Assembly: GCF_040822085.1 (NCBI RefSeq)
Contig: NZ_CP162006.1
Coordinates: forward strand, 4,216,001-4,280,000
Source: Rhodoferax sp. WC2427
GTDB lineage: Bacteria; Pseudomonadota; Gammaproteobacteria; Burkholderiales; Burkholderiaceae_C
DNA length: 64,000 nt
Direction: 5' to 3'
Shown: positions 55,967-64,000 of the stretch, piece by piece
Position numbering within the stretch: position 1 is the stretch's first letter
How the letters are laid out: the number at the start of each line of letters is the position of its first letter
The notes under the pieces: model-generated
Databases searched by the model: none
Seen by the model: the letters and a program-made list of their open reading frames with translations, nothing else
What the model was told of the DNA's origin: nothing
Translations under genes and position numbers: made by a program

Positions 55967-56218
55967 ATGCCCATGACCCAGCTCACCGACCCCGCCAAAA
56001 AGAAGACCCTGCTCGCCCGCCTGGCCCGGGTAGAGGGCCAGTTGCGCGGCGTGCAGCGCCTGATCGAGTCGGAGGCCGACTGCGAAAAGGTGGCCCAGCA
56101 GCTGGCCGCCGCCCGCAAGGCGTTGGACAAATCGTTTTTCACCATGGTGGGCTGCATGATCGAGCAAGGCCACCTGCCCGCCGAACAAGTGGCCGACATG
56201 CTGGCCAAATACGCTTAG
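55967..56218 (+). CDS. CsoR/CstR-family metal- or persulfide-sensing repressor
   Basis: 83 residues from ATG 55967 (ATG 55973 is an alternative). DUF156 fold: LARLARVEGQLRGVQRLIE. The two sensor cysteines are C39 (ADCEKV) and C63 (VGCMIEQ), but the position of the copper-ligand His, four residues before the second Cys, is Thr59. That Cys-Cys pattern without His is typical of persulfide sensors (CstR) rather than copper CsoR. Next to a persulfide dioxygenase-rhodanese gene, which supports this. Confidence 0.85.
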   Translation: MPMTQLTDPAKKKTLLARLARVEGQLRGVQRLIESEADCEKVAQQLAAARKALDKSFFTMVGCMIEQGHLPAEQVADMLAKYA

Positions 56219-56226
56219 GAGTTTTT

Positions 56227-57336
56227 ATGCAACCGATCCAACTCTTCGACCCCGCCACCAGCACCTACACCTACGTGCTGGTGGATCCGCTCAACCACGC
56301 CGCCGCCATCATCGACCCGGTCGACACCCAGCTGGACCGCGATCTGGCGCTGCTGCAGGACCAGGGGCTGTCGCTGGTGTGGACGCTGGAAACCCACACC
56401 CACGCCGACCACATCACCAGTGCGGGGCTGCTGGCCGAGCACACCGGCGCCCAGACCGCAGTGCCCGCGGGCTGCGGCATCCAGGGCGCGGCGATGCAGC
56501 TGCAGCACGGCGACCTGCTGCGCTTCGGCAGCGAAACCTTGCAGGCGCTGCACACTCCCGGGCACACCGCGGGCAGCATGAGCTTTGTCTGGCGCGACCA
56601 CGTCTTCACCGGCGACACCCTGCTCATCGGCGGTTGTGGCCGTACCGATTTCCAGTCGGGCAGCGCCGAGGCGATGTACCACAGCATCACCCAGGTGCTG
56701 TTTGCCCTGCCCGACACCACCCGGGTCTGGCCTGGCCACGACTACCACGGCAAAACCCAGTCCACCATCGGGGCCGAGAAGTCGCTCAACCCGCGCATTG
56801 CCCACAAGACCCTGGCGGAATTCATGGCCACCATGGAAGCCCTGCACCTGCCGCGCCCGCAACGCATGGACCAGGCCGTGCCCGCCAACCTGGTTTCGGG
56901 CCTGTCGCACGAGGCCACCCCCTTGCCGCCCCAAGTCCGCCCCGCCGAAGGCTATGCAGGCGACGTGTCGCCCCAACTCGCGTGCCGATGGTGGCAGGCG
57001 GGCGAGGCGGTGCTGATCGACGTGCGCACCGACGCCGAACGCGCCTGGGTCGGCGAAGTGCCCGGTGCCGTGCCACTGGCCTGGAAGCAGTGGCCCGGCA
57101 TGGCGCTGAACCCCGATTTCGACAGCGGCCTGCAAGCCGCGCTGGCGGGCGGCAAAAAAGGCGTGCTGCTGTGCCGCAGCGGCGTGCGCTCCATCGCCGC
57201 CGCCAAGCGCGCTACCGAACTGGGGCTGGAGGCCTACAACATCCTCGAAGGTTTCGAAGGGGACCCCGATGCGGAGGCCCACCGGGGCCGCAAAGGCGGC
57301 TGGCGCTTCCACAACCTGCCCTGGCGTCAGGGGTAA
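56227..57336 (+). CDS. Persulfide dioxygenase-rhodanese fusion
   Basis: 369 residues, strong ribosome site TAGGAG. N-terminal metallo-beta-lactamase domain of the ETHE1 type (1-235) with THTHADH (H57, H59, D61, H62), TPGHTAGSMSF and FTGDTLLIGGCGRTDFQ; C-terminal rhodanese domain (about 255-369) with catalytic Cys316 in LLCRSGVRS. The fusion oxidises glutathione persulfide to sulfite and handles sulfane sulfur. It forms an operon with the CstR-like repressor (8-base gap). Confidence 0.93.
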   Translation: MQPIQLFDPATSTYTYVLVDPLNHAAAIIDPVDTQLDRDLALLQDQGLSLVWTLETHTHADHITSAGLLAEHTGAQTAVPAGCGIQGAAMQLQHGDLLRFGSETLQALHTPGHTAGSMSFVWRDHVFTGDTLLIGGCGRTDFQSGSAEAMYHSITQVLFALPDTTRVWPGHDYHGKTQSTIGAEKSLNPRIAHKTLAEFMATMEALHLPRPQRMDQAVPANLVSGLSHEATPLPPQVRPAEGYAGDVSPQLACRWWQAGEAVLIDVRTDAERAWVGEVPGAVPLAWKQWPGMALNPDFDSGLQAALAGGKKGVLLCRSGVRSIAAAKRATELGLEAYNILEGFEGDPDAEAHRGRKGGWRFHNLPWRQG

Positions 57337-57397
57337 CCACACACGTGCCGCTGCGGCGGCGCATAGATAATGCGGGGAAAAATACCGGAGACGCAGG

Positions 57398-58165
57398 ATG
57401 AGTTTTCTCGCCATCGACATTGGCAACACCCGTCTCAAATGGTCGCTGTATGACGCCCCCCGCCCCGGTGCCACGCTATTGGCCCACGGCGCCGAGTTTC
57501 TGGAGAACATCGACAAACTGGCCGACGGCCCCTGGGCCCAACTGCCCACGCCCGGCGCCATCCTGGGCTGCATCGTGGCCGGCGACGCCGTCAAGCGCCG
57601 CGTGCTGGAGCAGCTGGAGCTGTGGGACGTGCACCCCCAGTGGGTGGTGTCCAGCGCCGCGGAGGCCGGTTTGACCAATGGCTACGACCACCCCACCCGC
57701 CTGGGGGCCGACCGCTGGGTGGCCATGGTGGGCGCACGCCACCGCATGCTGGCCCAGGGCCCCGAGCGCCCCATGGTGGTGGTGATGGTGGGCACGGCGG
57801 TGACAGTGGAGGCGGTGGACACCCACGGCCGCTTCCTCGGCGGCCTGATCCTGCCCGGCCACGGCATCATGTTGCGGGCGCTGGAGTCCGGTACCGCCGG
57901 GTTGCACGTGCCCACCGGCGAGGTGCGCCTGTTCCCCACCAACACCAGCGACGCGCTGACCAGCGGCGGCACCTACGCCATCGCCGGGGCCGTGGAGCGC
58001 ATGGTGCAGCACGTGCGCCAGCACTGCAAAGCCGAACCCGCCTGCTACATGACCGGCGGCGCGGGCTGGAAGATGGCACCCAGCATGTCGGTGCCGTTCG
58101 AGCTGGTGGACAACCTGATTTTTGACGGACTGCTGGCCATGGCAGCGGGCCGGTTCGTGCACTAG
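57398..58165 (+). CDS. coaX: Type III pantothenate kinase
   Basis: 255 residues, start ATG 57398 with GGAG upstream. ASKHA-fold kinase for the first step of coenzyme A synthesis. [13 protein letters not shown] (phosphate 1), [21 protein letters not shown] (phosphate 2) and [15 protein letters not shown] are family blocks. Confidence 0.96.
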   Translation: MSFLAIDIGNTRLKWSLYDAPRPGATLLAHGAEFLENIDKLADGPWAQLPTPGAILGCIVAGDAVKRRVLEQLELWDVHPQWVVSSAAEAGLTNGYDHPTRLGADRWVAMVGARHRMLAQGPERPMVVVMVGTAVTVEAVDTHGRFLGGLILPGHGIMLRALESGTAGLHVPTGEVRLFPTNTSDALTSGGTYAIAGAVERMVQHVRQHCKAEPACYMTGGAGWKMAPSMSVPFELVDNLIFDGLLAMAAGRFVH

Positions 58166-58179
58166 GTTTACAAGATTTT

Positions 58180-58233
58180 TAGGCCTCTAGCGCTCATTCC
58201 AAGAGCGTGAGCAGCTCTCGATTCAATAGCAAA
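58180..58233 (+). repeat. Dispersed two-hairpin repeat, copy 11, ending the M20 gene
   Basis: TAGGCCTCTAGCGCTCATTC then CAAGAGCGTGAGCAGCTCTC and GATTCAATAGCAAA. It supplies the last codons (TFCY) and stop of the leftward M20 gene. Confidence 0.85.
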
Positions 58234-59428
58234 ACGTTGATTGCGGCTTCAGCCAGGCCTCGGCCAAGCGCACCCAGTAGGTGGCCCCTAGCGGGATCAG
58301 CTCGTCGTTGAAGTCGTAGCTGGGGTTGTGCAGGGTGCAGGGGCCTGCGCCGTGGCCCAGGGCGCGGTGGTCGCCGTCGCCGTTGGCAATGAAGCAATAG
58401 GCTCCCGGCTTGGCCTGCAGCATGTAGGCGAAGTCTTCGGCGCCCATGGTGGGCTCCTGGGTGACCACGTTGGCGGGCCCCACGATATCGGCCATCACCT
58501 GGCGGGCGAAAGCGGCCTCGGCGGCATGGTTGATGGTGGGCGGGTAGTTGCGGGCAAATTCGAACGCGCAACGGGCCCCAAACGCTTCGCACAGGCTGTC
58601 GGCAATCTGGCGCATGCGGTCTTCGATCAAATCCAGCACCTCCAGCGTGAAGGTGCGCACCGTGCCCTGCAGCTCCACGCTGTCGGGCACGATGTTGGTG
58701 GCCGAGCCGCCGTGCACCATGGTCACCGACACCACGCCTGCGTCGATGGGCTTCTTGTTGCGGCTGATGATGGTCTGGAAGGCCAGCACCATCTGGGCGG
58801 CGATGGGCACCGGGTCGATGCCCATATTGGGCATGGCAGCGTGGCTGCCTTTGCCGTGGATAGTGATCTTGAATTCGCTGCTGGAGGCCATCACCGGGCC
58901 AGGGCTGAGGGCAAACTGGCCCACCGGCATACCGGGCCAGTTGTGCATGCCAAACACCGCGTCCATGGGGAAGCGGGTGAACAGGCCCTCTTGCACCATC
59001 TCGCGGGCCCCGCCGCCGCCCTCTTCGGCGGGCTGAAAGACCAGGTAGACCGTGCCGTCGAAGTTGCGGTGCTCGGCCAGGTACTGCGCCGCCGCCAGCA
59101 GCATGGCCGTGTGGCCGTCGTGCCCACAGGCGTGCATCTTGCCGGGGTGCTGGCTGGCGTGGGCGAAGGTGTTGAACTCTTGCAGCGGCAGCGCGTCCAT
59201 GTCGGCGCGCAGGCCGATGGCGCGCGGGGAGTTGCCGTTTTGCAAAATACCCACCACCCCGGTGCCCGCCAGGCCCCGGTGGATGGGAATGCCCCATTCG
59301 GTGAGCTGGCGCGCCACCAGGTCGGCGGTCAGCACCTCTTGAAAGCTCAGCTCCGGGTGGGCGTGCAGCTCACGGCGCAGGGCGGCAATGCCGGGGGCCT
59401 GGGCCACCAATTGGTCGATCACGGGCAT
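58223..59428 (-). CDS. M20 family amidohydrolase (aminoacylase/hippurate hydrolase type)
   Basis: 401 residues. Zinc-dependent amidase of the carboxypeptidase Ss1/HipO group. LRRELHAHPELSFQE, LRADMDALPL, MHACGHDGHTAML (metal ligands), FQPAEEGGGGA with the catalytic Glu, and GAEDFAYML near the end. Removes an acyl group from an amino acid; the substrate is unknown. Its final codons fall in a dispersed repeat. Confidence 0.92.
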   Translation of the reverse strand: MPVIDQLVAQAPGIAALRRELHAHPELSFQEVLTADLVARQLTEWGIPIHRGLAGTGVVGILQNGNSPRAIGLRADMDALPLQEFNTFAHASQHPGKMHACGHDGHTAMLLAAAQYLAEHRNFDGTVYLVFQPAEEGGGGAREMVQEGLFTRFPMDAVFGMHNWPGMPVGQFALSPGPVMASSSEFKITIHGKGSHAAMPNMGIDPVPIAAQMVLAFQTIISRNKKPIDAGVVSVTMVHGGSATNIVPDSVELQGTVRTFTLEVLDLIEDRMRQIADSLCEAFGARCAFEFARNYPPTINHAAEAAFARQVMADIVGPANVVTQEPTMGAEDFAYMLQAKPGAYCFIANGDGDHRALGHGAGPCTLHNPSYDFNDELIPLGATYWVRLAEAWLKPQSTFCY

Positions 59429-59481
59429 GGCACGGCTCCTGGATTTATCATGGGACCATTCTGTCAGAAGGCCCCCATCGG

Positions 59482-61545
59482 ATGAATAACCCCTCCCACA
59501 CCGTGCGTGGCGCCTGCCCGCACGACTGCCCCGACACCTGCGCGCTGCTGACCACGGTGCAAGACGGCATCGCCATCAAGGTGCAGGGCAACCCAGACCA
59601 CCCGCACACCGACGGCGTGCTGTGCACCAAGGTCTCGCGCTACACCGAGCGCACCTACCACCCGGAACGCATTCTGCAGCCGCTCAAGCGCAGCGGCCCC
59701 AAGGGTTCGGGCCAATACACGCCCGTGGGCTGGGACGAGGCGCTGGGCGACATCGCCACCCGCCTGCAGGCCATTGCCGCCCGCAACCCCGAGGCCATCC
59801 TGCCCTACAGCTACGCGGGCACCATGGGCCTAGTGCAGGGCGAGAGCATCGCCGCGCGCTTCTTCCACACACTGGGGGCGTCGCTGCTGGACCGCACAAT
59901 CTGCGCGTCGGCAGGCGGCGAAGGCCTGGTCCACACGCTGGGCGGCAAGGTCGGCATGCAAGTGCAGTTTTTTGCCGAGTCGAAACTGATTCTGATCTGG
60001 GGCAGCAACTCCATCGGCAGCAATCTGCACTTCTGGCGCTATGTGCAGCAGGCCAAGCGCGACGGCGCTCGGCTGGTATGCATCGACCCGCGCAGGACCG
60101 AAACCGCCGAAAAGTGCCACGAACACATCGCCCTGCGCCCCGGCACCGATGCTGCGCTGGCATTCGCCCTGATGCACCAGCTCATCACCCACGACTGGCT
60201 GGACCACGCCTACCTGGCCGAGCACACCATGGGCTGGCCCGCGCTGCGCGAACGTGCCCTGCAGTGGCCGCCCGAGCGCGCTGCGGAGGTCTGCGGTGTG
60301 CCGGTGGAGCAGATCGTGTCGCTGGCGCGCGACTACGGCCAGTGCTTTGCCAACGGGCAGCCTGCGGCCATCCGCCTGAACTACGGCATGCAGCGCACCC
60401 GCGGCGGCGGCAATGCCACCCGCGCCGTGGTCAGCCTGCCTGCACTGATCGGCGCCTGGCGGCACCGCGCAGGCGGCGTGCTGATGAGCAGCTCGGGCCA
60501 ATTCCCGGTCCAGCGCGCGGCCTTGCAGCGGCCCGACTTGCTGGCCGGGCGCAGGCCCCGCACCATCAACATGAGCACCATTGGCGATGCCCTTCTGGAC
60601 ACCACGGCTCCCAAGATCGAGGCGCTAGTGGTCTACAACAGCAATCCCGTCGCCGTGGCTCCCGATTCGGGCAAGGTAGTGCAGGGCTTTGCCCGCGAAG
60701 ACCTGTTCACCGTGGTGCTGGAGCATTTCCAGACCGATACCGCCGATTACGCCGACTACATCCTGCCCGCCACCACGCAGTTGGAGCACTGGGACGTACA
60801 CAGCGGCTACGGCCACACCGATGCCCTGCTCAACCGCCCCGCGATTGCGCCACTGGGCCAGTCCAAACCCAATACCCAGATCTTCCGGGAGCTGGCCGCC
60901 CATATGGGCCTGACCGACCCGTGCCTGCGCGAGAGTGACGAAATGCTGTGCCGCACTGCGTATGGCGACCAGGTGGATTTTGGCGTGCTGCTGGAGCAAG
61001 GCTTTGCGACGATTCCCTTGCCCGACGCACCGTTTGCCCACGGGCGGTTCCCCAGCCCTTCGGGCAAGTGCGAATTTTTCAGCGACAGGTTGGCGGCACA
61101 GGGCCGGGACGGCTTGCCGGACTACCTGCCCAACTACGAGGCGGCAGGCACTTCCACAGAATTTCCGCTGGCAATGATTTCGCCGCCTGCGCGCAATTTC
61201 TTGAATTCCAGCTTCGTCAACGTCACCAGTCTGCGCCAGATCGAGGGCGAACCGCTGCTGGAAATCCATGCCGACGATGCCCTGCCACGGGGCATCACCA
61301 GCGGGGCCGTGGTGCGCGTCTTCAATCAGCGCGGCACATACCGCTGTAAAGCCAAGGTGTCAGCCCGGGCCCGGGTCGGTGTGGTGAATGGACTGGGGGT
61401 GTGGTGGCGCAAACTGGGACTGGATGGCAGCAATGTGAACCAGCTCACCAGCCAGCAGTTGACCGATCTGGGCCGTGCGCCCACCTTCTATGACTGCCGG
61501 GTAGAGGTTGCGTTGGACGCGCCCCCGGCACCAGATGCCCATTAG
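59482..61545 (+). CDS. Molybdopterin-containing oxidoreductase with one [4Fe-4S] cluster
   Basis: 687 residues. N-terminal cluster ligands C12, C16, C20 (CPHDCPDTC) and C48 (LCTK), then the bis-MGD domains (WDEALGDIATRLQAI, IWGSNSIGSNLHFWR, CIDPRRTETAEKC) and a C-terminal dinucleotide-binding barrel (LLEIHADDALPRGI). DMSO reductase superfamily. No Tat signal, so it is cytoplasmic and closest in layout to soluble formate dehydrogenase-like or BisC-unlike enzymes; no electron-transfer subunit is adjacent. The substrate cannot be read from sequence. Confidence 0.9.
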   Translation: MNNPSHTVRGACPHDCPDTCALLTTVQDGIAIKVQGNPDHPHTDGVLCTKVSRYTERTYHPERILQPLKRSGPKGSGQYTPVGWDEALGDIATRLQAIAARNPEAILPYSYAGTMGLVQGESIAARFFHTLGASLLDRTICASAGGEGLVHTLGGKVGMQVQFFAESKLILIWGSNSIGSNLHFWRYVQQAKRDGARLVCIDPRRTETAEKCHEHIALRPGTDAALAFALMHQLITHDWLDHAYLAEHTMGWPALRERALQWPPERAAEVCGVPVEQIVSLARDYGQCFANGQPAAIRLNYGMQRTRGGGNATRAVVSLPALIGAWRHRAGGVLMSSSGQFPVQRAALQRPDLLAGRRPRTINMSTIGDALLDTTAPKIEALVVYNSNPVAVAPDSGKVVQGFAREDLFTVVLEHFQTDTADYADYILPATTQLEHWDVHSGYGHTDALLNRPAIAPLGQSKPNTQIFRELAAHMGLTDPCLRESDEMLCRTAYGDQVDFGVLLEQGFATIPLPDAPFAHGRFPSPSGKCEFFSDRLAAQGRDGLPDYLPNYEAAGTSTEFPLAMISPPARNFLNSSFVNVTSLRQIEGEPLLEIHADDALPRGITSGAVVRVFNQRGTYRCKAKVSARARVGVVNGLGVWWRKLGLDGSNVNQLTSQQLTDLGRAPTFYDCRVEVALDAPPAPDAH

Positions 61546-61703
61546 GCCGACGTGGCCGATTTCTCGCTCTTGGTCTTCGCCGCTACGGGCGGTGCGCCCA
61601 CCACTTGCCAGATGGTTTTAAACCCGGTATCGGGGATCTGCAAAGGTTTGGTACGCGCTGCTTCAGGAGGGGTGGCGACAACCGCGGGAGCTTTCTTAGC
61701 CAT
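61542..61703 (-). CDS. Small basic protein of unknown function
   Basis: 53 residues, minus strand, starting MAKKAPAVVATPPE and ending KTKSEKSATSA. Lys/Ala/Pro-rich with a central patch LQIPDTGFKTIWQVVGAP; net positive. Its stop overlaps the stop of the oxidoreductase gene by a few bases (convergent). No clear ribosome site. The Ala/Lys ends recall nucleoid-associated or histone-like tails, but I recognise no family. Confidence 0.5.
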   Translation of the reverse strand: MAKKAPAVVATPPEAARTKPLQIPDTGFKTIWQVVGAPPVAAKTKSEKSATSA

Positions 61704-61926
61704 GGACACTTTCAAATTTTTGGAGGGCCGATTGTCGCAGCCGCACCATGCAAACCCCTACAAGATGCAGACACTTACGCGTCACAGGGCCCGTCACGTT
61801 GCTGATAAACCACAAACCCCTACCTGTAGCCGTGGTTTCCCAAAATAGAACCGGCCCGTTTTCGATGAAAATGGAGCCTGTTCGCGCACTCTTTGCGCCT
61901 GTTCCCCACCGCAGACCCACATCACC

Positions 61927-62604
61927 GTGACCACTCCCCTCGCCCCGACAGCCAAAAACCCCCAAGCACGCAAGCCCAGGCCGCAACGTGCTCCCCACGG
62001 CCGGGAGGTACACCCCCTGCTACACACCTTGTACGACCTGTATCCCAAGGTATTTGGCGCACAGGCCTTGCCACTAAAGCTCGGCATCTTCCATGAACTG
62101 GTAGCAAACCATCCAGATTTACTGGAAGCCAAGGCCTTGCGCGAAGCCCTGGGACAACACACCCGGTCTACCCGCTACCTGGAACAAGTTGCCACCGGCG
62201 TGCAGCGCCACGATCTTCAAGGCCATCCCGTCGAGCCATTGGCGCCCGAGCATGTGCACCAGGCCATCATGGAAGTCGCCCGCCGCGACCGTACAGCCAA
62301 TAGCCCCGCAGGCCAAGCCAAACTGCGCCTGCGACTGCGCAATGCCTTCGAAGCCTCTGGATTGAGCCGGGGCGCCTATGCAGAACAGGTCAAACCGCCG
62401 CTGGAAGCCTGGAACGCCCTGCTGGACCACGCCTACACCGAAGACGGCGCTGCCGCAGCGAAGCGCGAAGCCTTGCTGAAAGCTTTTGAAAGTAGCGGCC
62501 AGACCTTGGCGCAGTTTGCTGACATGTACGGCATGGACCTAGCCCATACCGAAAATTCGCTAGAACAGGCCAAACAGGACCGAGCCAGCAAACAGTCCGA
62601 ATAG
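61927..62604 (+). CDS. proQ: ProQ/FinO-domain RNA chaperone
   Basis: 225 residues from GTG 61927. A basic N-terminal tail (PRPQRAPHGRE) leads into the ProQ/FinO domain (about 27-135; HPLLHTLYDLYPKVFG, LPLKLGIFHELVANHP, LREALGQHTRSTRYLE) and an Ala/Glu-rich helical C-terminus. Binds structured RNAs such as 3' hairpins and sRNAs. No C-terminal Tudor-like ProQ domain is seen. Ends before a bidirectional terminator. Confidence 0.9.
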   Translation: MTTPLAPTAKNPQARKPRPQRAPHGREVHPLLHTLYDLYPKVFGAQALPLKLGIFHELVANHPDLLEAKALREALGQHTRSTRYLEQVATGVQRHDLQGHPVEPLAPEHVHQAIMEVARRDRTANSPAGQAKLRLRLRNAFEASGLSRGAYAEQVKPPLEAWNALLDHAYTEDGAAAAKREALLKAFESSGQTLAQFADMYGMDLAHTENSLEQAKQDRASKQSE

Positions 62605-62687
62605 ATCTCGGCAGACCGCAGCAGCAAGCAAGCGCTACGGAGCCCCGCAAGGGGCAAAGAAACTTCCCCATAGCCACAAAGTAAAAA

Positions 62688-62707
62688 GCCCCAGTCATCG
62701 CTGGGGC
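62688..62707 (-). terminator. Hairpin terminator downstream of tRNA-fMet
   Basis: GCCCCAG (62688) pairs with CTGGGGC (62701); on the minus strand it is followed by TTTTTAC. A second stop signal for leftward transcripts. Confidence 0.55.
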
Positions 62708-62730
62708 CCATTTACGGATAGCAGAAATTA

Positions 62731-62756
62731 AAAAACCCACACAAGGTGGGTTTTTT
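62731..62756. terminator. Bidirectional terminator between proQ and tRNA-fMet
   Basis: AAAAACCCAC-ACAAG-GTGGGTTTTTT: a strong stem of CCCAC/GTGGG extended by A/T pairs, with U tracts on both strands. Terminates proQ (rightward) and tRNA-fMet (leftward). Confidence 0.85.
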
Positions 62757-62783
62757 AACTCGTAACACCGAAGTGCCACTGAT

Positions 62784-62860
<77 letters not shown>

Positions 62861-62881
62861 GTATGTCTCTATTATAGCCGC

Positions 62882-63280
62882 TTATTCTTGGTCTGCAGAT
62901 ATTTCTACAGCTTCTTTTACATCAGCACGGTCAACCAGTTCCACGAATGCCATAGGAGCATTGTCACCCACGCGGAAACCCATCTTCAAGATACGTGTAT
63001 AGCCGCCTGGACGGGCCTTGAAATGGGGGCCGAGGTCGTTGAACAACTTGGTCACGCTGTCGCGGTCACGCAAGCGGTCAAAAGCCAGACGGCGGTTAGC
63101 CACTGTCGCTTCTTTGGCCAAGGTGATCATAGGTTCGATCACACGGCGCAATTCCTTGGCCTTGGGCAAAGTGGTCTTGATGGCCTCGTGCTCGATCAGC
63201 GAGTTCATCATGTTGCGCAACATCGCAAGACGGTGCGAAGTGGTGCGGTTAAGTTTACGAAGTCCGTGTCCGTGGCGCAT
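62882..63280 (-). CDS. rplQ: 50S ribosomal protein L17
   Basis: 132 residues. [20 protein letters not shown] at the start is the L17 signature. It surrounds the peptide exit tunnel. Last protein gene of the alpha operon, 124 bases after rpoA; tRNA-fMet follows 21 bases on. Confidence 0.98.
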   Translation of the reverse strand: MRHGHGLRKLNRTTSHRLAMLRNMMNSLIEHEAIKTTLPKAKELRRVIEPMITLAKEATVANRRLAFDRLRDRDSVTKLFNDLGPHFKARPGGYTRILKMGFRVGDNAPMAFVELVDRADVKEAVEISADQE

Positions 63281-63404
63281 GGTGCATTCCTTTCAATTAT
63301 TTTGACGCACAGCCGGATCAGGTACTGCGCGTTGCACGTGTCCTTTGCAGGACATTTTTAAAGCCCAGCGCAGCCCCGAAGTGCTGCACCGGTCCAATTT
63401 CCAA

Positions 63405-64000
63405 TTAACGCTTGTCCAGACCGGCCGGTGGCCAGCTTTCAAGCTTCATACCCAAAGTCAGACCGCGCGAAGCGAGGACTTCCTTGATTTCATTCAGCGA
63501 TTTGCGACCCAGATTCGGGGTCTTGAGCAGTTCATTCTCGGTGCGCTGGATCAGATCACCGATGTAATAAATGTTCTCAGCCTTCAAGCAGTTCGCAGAG
63601 CGAACCGTCAATTCCAGCTCATCCACAGGACGCAACAGAATCGGGTCGAACTGCGTGTTGCCACGCGGTGCAGGCTGTTCAAACACGCCGGCCAATTCGC
63701 TGCCTTCCAGCTGCGCAAATACTGCGAGCTGTTCAACAAGGATTTTAGCCGATGCGCGCACGGCATCTTCAGCCGAGATCGCACCATTGGTTTCAATCTC
63801 TACCACCAGCTTGTCCAGGTCGGTACGCTGCTCAACGCGAGCGCTTTCAACGGTGTAGCTGACCCGCTTGACAGGTGAGAACGAAGCGTCCAGCACGATA
63901 CGGCCGATCGACTTGGTTTGCTCATCCGCATAGCGGCGCATGCTGCCTGGGACATAACCACGGCCCTTTTCGACCTTGATTTGCATGTCCAGCTTGCCAC
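63405..64000 (-). CDS. rpoA: RNA polymerase alpha subunit, C-terminal two thirds (5' end outside window)
   Basis: About 198 codons are present. The reading frame is open to the window edge and [13 protein letters not shown] is an internal segment of RpoA, not a start. [20 protein letters not shown] belongs to the N-terminal domain, then [20 protein letters not shown] begins the alpha-CTD, which contacts UP elements and activators ([20 protein letters not shown]). Full length should be about 330 residues. Confidence 0.98.
   Translation of the reverse strand, partial: GKLDMQIKVEKGRGYVPGSMRRYADEQTKSIGRIVLDASFSPVKRVSYTVESARVEQRTDLDKLVVEIETNGAISAEDAVRASAKILVEQLAVFAQLEGSELAGVFEQPAPRGNTQFDPILLRPVDELELTVRSANCLKAENIYYIGDLIQRTENELLKTPNLGRKSLNEIKEVLASRGLTLGMKLESWPPAGLDKR

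Overview
The window looks like chromosomal DNA of a GC-rich betaproteobacterium of the order Burkholderiales, most likely family Comamonadaceae (Rhodoferax/Polaromonas/Acidovorax-like). Reasons: the dcw cluster order mraZ-rsmH-ftsL-ftsI, the dapF-DUF484-xerC block, a hut operon with the HutF/HutG branch, strong GC bias, and a dispersed short repeat with a GGCC/TAGCGCTTATTCCAT core of the kind I associate with this family. The genus is inference only.

Layout. 1-9085 (minus strand): rlmI, a CobW/COG0523 metal GTPase, a zinc-finger-degenerate dksA, a STAS-like protein, hslV-hslU, then the start of the division cluster (mraZ, rsmH, ftsL, ftsI cut by the window edge). 9243-12333 (plus): HlyD adaptor, ABC ATPase and ABC-2 permease, joined by ATGA overlaps. 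12330-14827 (minus): dapF, DUF484, xerC. 14951-15384 (minus): RNase P RNA. 15443-16360 (plus): cysteine synthase.

16357-32454 is an aryl-polyene/xanthomonadin-type pigment cluster. It holds a FkbO/Hyg5 chorismatase (starter hydroxybenzoate), a halogenase-like flavoprotein, a PlsC-like acyltransferase and a glycosyltransferase on one side. A long leftward operon (ACP, membrane protein, AMP ligase, two hotdog dehydratases, LpxL-like acyltransferase, LolA-like carrier, MMPL exporter, polysaccharide deacetylase, ketosynthase plus chain-length-factor-like partner, ketoreductase, antiporter) is tied together almost throughout by 4-base start/stop overlaps. Together these would make an aryl starter, extend it by type II PKS/FAS-like chemistry, esterify it and export it to the outer membrane.

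32540-46008: a secreted S41 protease, a COG2509 flavoprotein, the histidine-utilisation operon hutC-U-H-D-I-F-G, and an orphan gene. The hut operon carries several repeat elements, including a 576-bp inverted repeat between hutI and hutF, and its HutH lacks the Ala-Ser-Gly triad that normally forms the MIO cofactor. 46280-52292: a TpsA/TpsB two-partner secretion pair. 52373-61545: MtfA-like peptidase, CorA-like transporter, a sulfur/persulfide module (two YeeE/YedE proteins divergent from a CstR-like repressor and a persulfide dioxygenase-rhodanese fusion), coaX, an M20 amidohydrolase and a molybdopterin oxidoreductase. 61542-64000: a tiny basic protein, a ProQ/FinO protein, initiator tRNA-Met, rplQ and the 3' part of rpoA.

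The most unusual theme is repeat DNA merging with genes. At least 11 copies of one short two-hairpin repeat occur; two lie in frame inside the housekeeping genes rlmI and dapF, and three supply the end of a coding region. Two other repeat types are read in frame in a flavoprotein and at the HutH N-terminus.
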